Part shown: one piece after another, positions 4,820 through 5,293 of the stretch
Layout: every line of letters begins with the position of its first letter
Numbering within the stretch: the first letter of the stretch is position 1
DNA from: Phycisphaerae bacterium
GTDB lineage: Bacteria; Planctomycetota; Phycisphaerae; UBA1845
DNA: 5,293 nt
Assembly: GCA_028277545.1 (NCBI GenBank)
Contig: JANQGB010000978.1
Coordinates: 1-5,293, forward strand
Reading direction: 5' to 3'
Program-made: the position numbers and the translations under genes
Notes under the pieces: generated by a model
Database searches by the model: none
The model's input: the letters and a program-made list of their open reading frames with translations, nothing else
What the model was told of the DNA's origin: nothing

Positions 4820-5293
4820 CTATGCCTTGGATTCCGCAGGCATTTCGGGGACTTCGTAGCCCTCGGGCAGCGGTTTGGTGAACTTGCACTTGGGGTACTT
4901 GCCGCAACCGAGGAACTTGCCGCTGCGCCCCGTACGGATCAGCATCGGCTCGCCGCATTCGTCGCAGGGCAGATCCGTGGGGATAGGCTTGGGGCGAACG
5001 GGGGGCGGCATTTCGATCTCGGCCTGCTTCTTGGCGGCGCCGCGGAGATTCACCGAGCAGCGACACTTGGGAAAATTGGTGCAACTATAGAAAGGTCCAA
5101 AGCGACCGGACTTGAGCAGCAGTTCGTTGCCACACTGCGGACAGCCCAGCGGACCCTCCGGCCAGGTTTCCACGACCGGTTTGCCGGTTCGCGTCCAGGC
5201 GAAGCCGGGCGGTGGCGGACCCAGGGCCTCGAAGTCGACCTTGCCTTCCGGTGTCTTGGGGATCGAGCTGGGAATGCCCCGGCGGCCGGATTT
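4820..5293 (-). CDS. topA: DNA topoisomerase I, C-terminal zinc-finger region (5' part outside window)
   Basis: 157 codons are open from the window edge to the TAG at 4820-4822. No start is needed inside the window: the frame is open above the internal GTG at 5173, with GFAWTRTGKPV in frame just before it. Two Cys4 fingers have identical spacing, C-x2-C-x16-C-x5-C: CPQC...YSCTNFPKC (Cys51, 54, 71, 77 of the visible part) and CDEC...LGCGKYPKC (Cys110, 113, 130, 136). The GRFGPFYSC and GRSGKFLGC patterns are typical of type IA topoisomerase C-terminal domains, which bind single-stranded DNA and aid relaxation of negative supercoils. The toprim domain and active-site Tyr would lie outside, so another protein with the same fingers is possible but less likely. 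Confidence 0.85.
   Translation of the reverse strand, partial: KSGRRGIPSSIPKTPEGKVDFEALGPPPPGFAWTRTGKPVVETWPEGPLGCPQCGNELLLKSGRFGPFYSCTNFPKCRCSVNLRGAAKKQAEIEMPPPVRPKPIPTDLPCDECGEPMLIRTGRSGKFLGCGKYPKCKFTKPLPEGYEVPEMPAESKA

Noticed and set aside
4491..5084. Minus-strand frame spanning the topA/zinc protein gap
   Set aside because: It overlaps two well supported zinc proteins in another frame; its Arg/Pro/Ala-rich translation is a shadow.
5171..5173. GTG at 5173 as the true start of a small 117-residue zinc protein
   Set aside because: The frame stays open to the window edge above it, with protein-like sequence (PPPPGFAWTRTGKPV) and the layout of a topoisomerase I C-terminus.

Overview
The window is GC-rich bacterial DNA, most likely from a member of the Planctomycetota (Phycisphaerae-like). 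This rests on protein style rather than a marker gene. One protein carries a zinc ribbon of the form CPSCGYLLRGLP...CPEC, another has a Cys-rich 'GACC' module after thrombospondin type 3 repeats and before propeller-like blades, and a kinase-like protein has an unusual catalytic loop. I recall all three as frequent in that phylum. No rRNA, tRNA, CRISPR array or mobile element is visible.

Layout on the minus strand, from the right edge leftward: the C-terminal end of a topA-like DNA topoisomerase I (4820-5293, runs off the window); a 204-residue protein with three zinc sites (4142-4756); a protein kinase-like fold protein (2797-3585); iscX (2385-2603); and a large secreted papain-like lipoprotein (1-2242, runs off the window). 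The only plus-strand coding remnant is the N-terminal half of a 2'-5' RNA ligase-like 2H phosphoesterase (3831 to about 4100). Its open frame continues antisense into the zinc protein gene and looks decayed.

The genes do not form one obvious pathway. Gaps of 63, 193 and 142 bp separate most of them, several gaps hold hairpins, and the kinase has its own strong ribosome binding site. They read as separate short transcription units: DNA topology (topA), an uncharacterised zinc protein, a small-molecule or lipid-type kinase, iron-sulfur cluster assembly (iscX), and an exported calcium-stabilised protease. The most useful second-look items are the architecture of the protease, the duplicated zinc ribbon protein, the degraded 2H gene at a convergent junction, and the isolated iscX. 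I found no convincing new multi-gene system.
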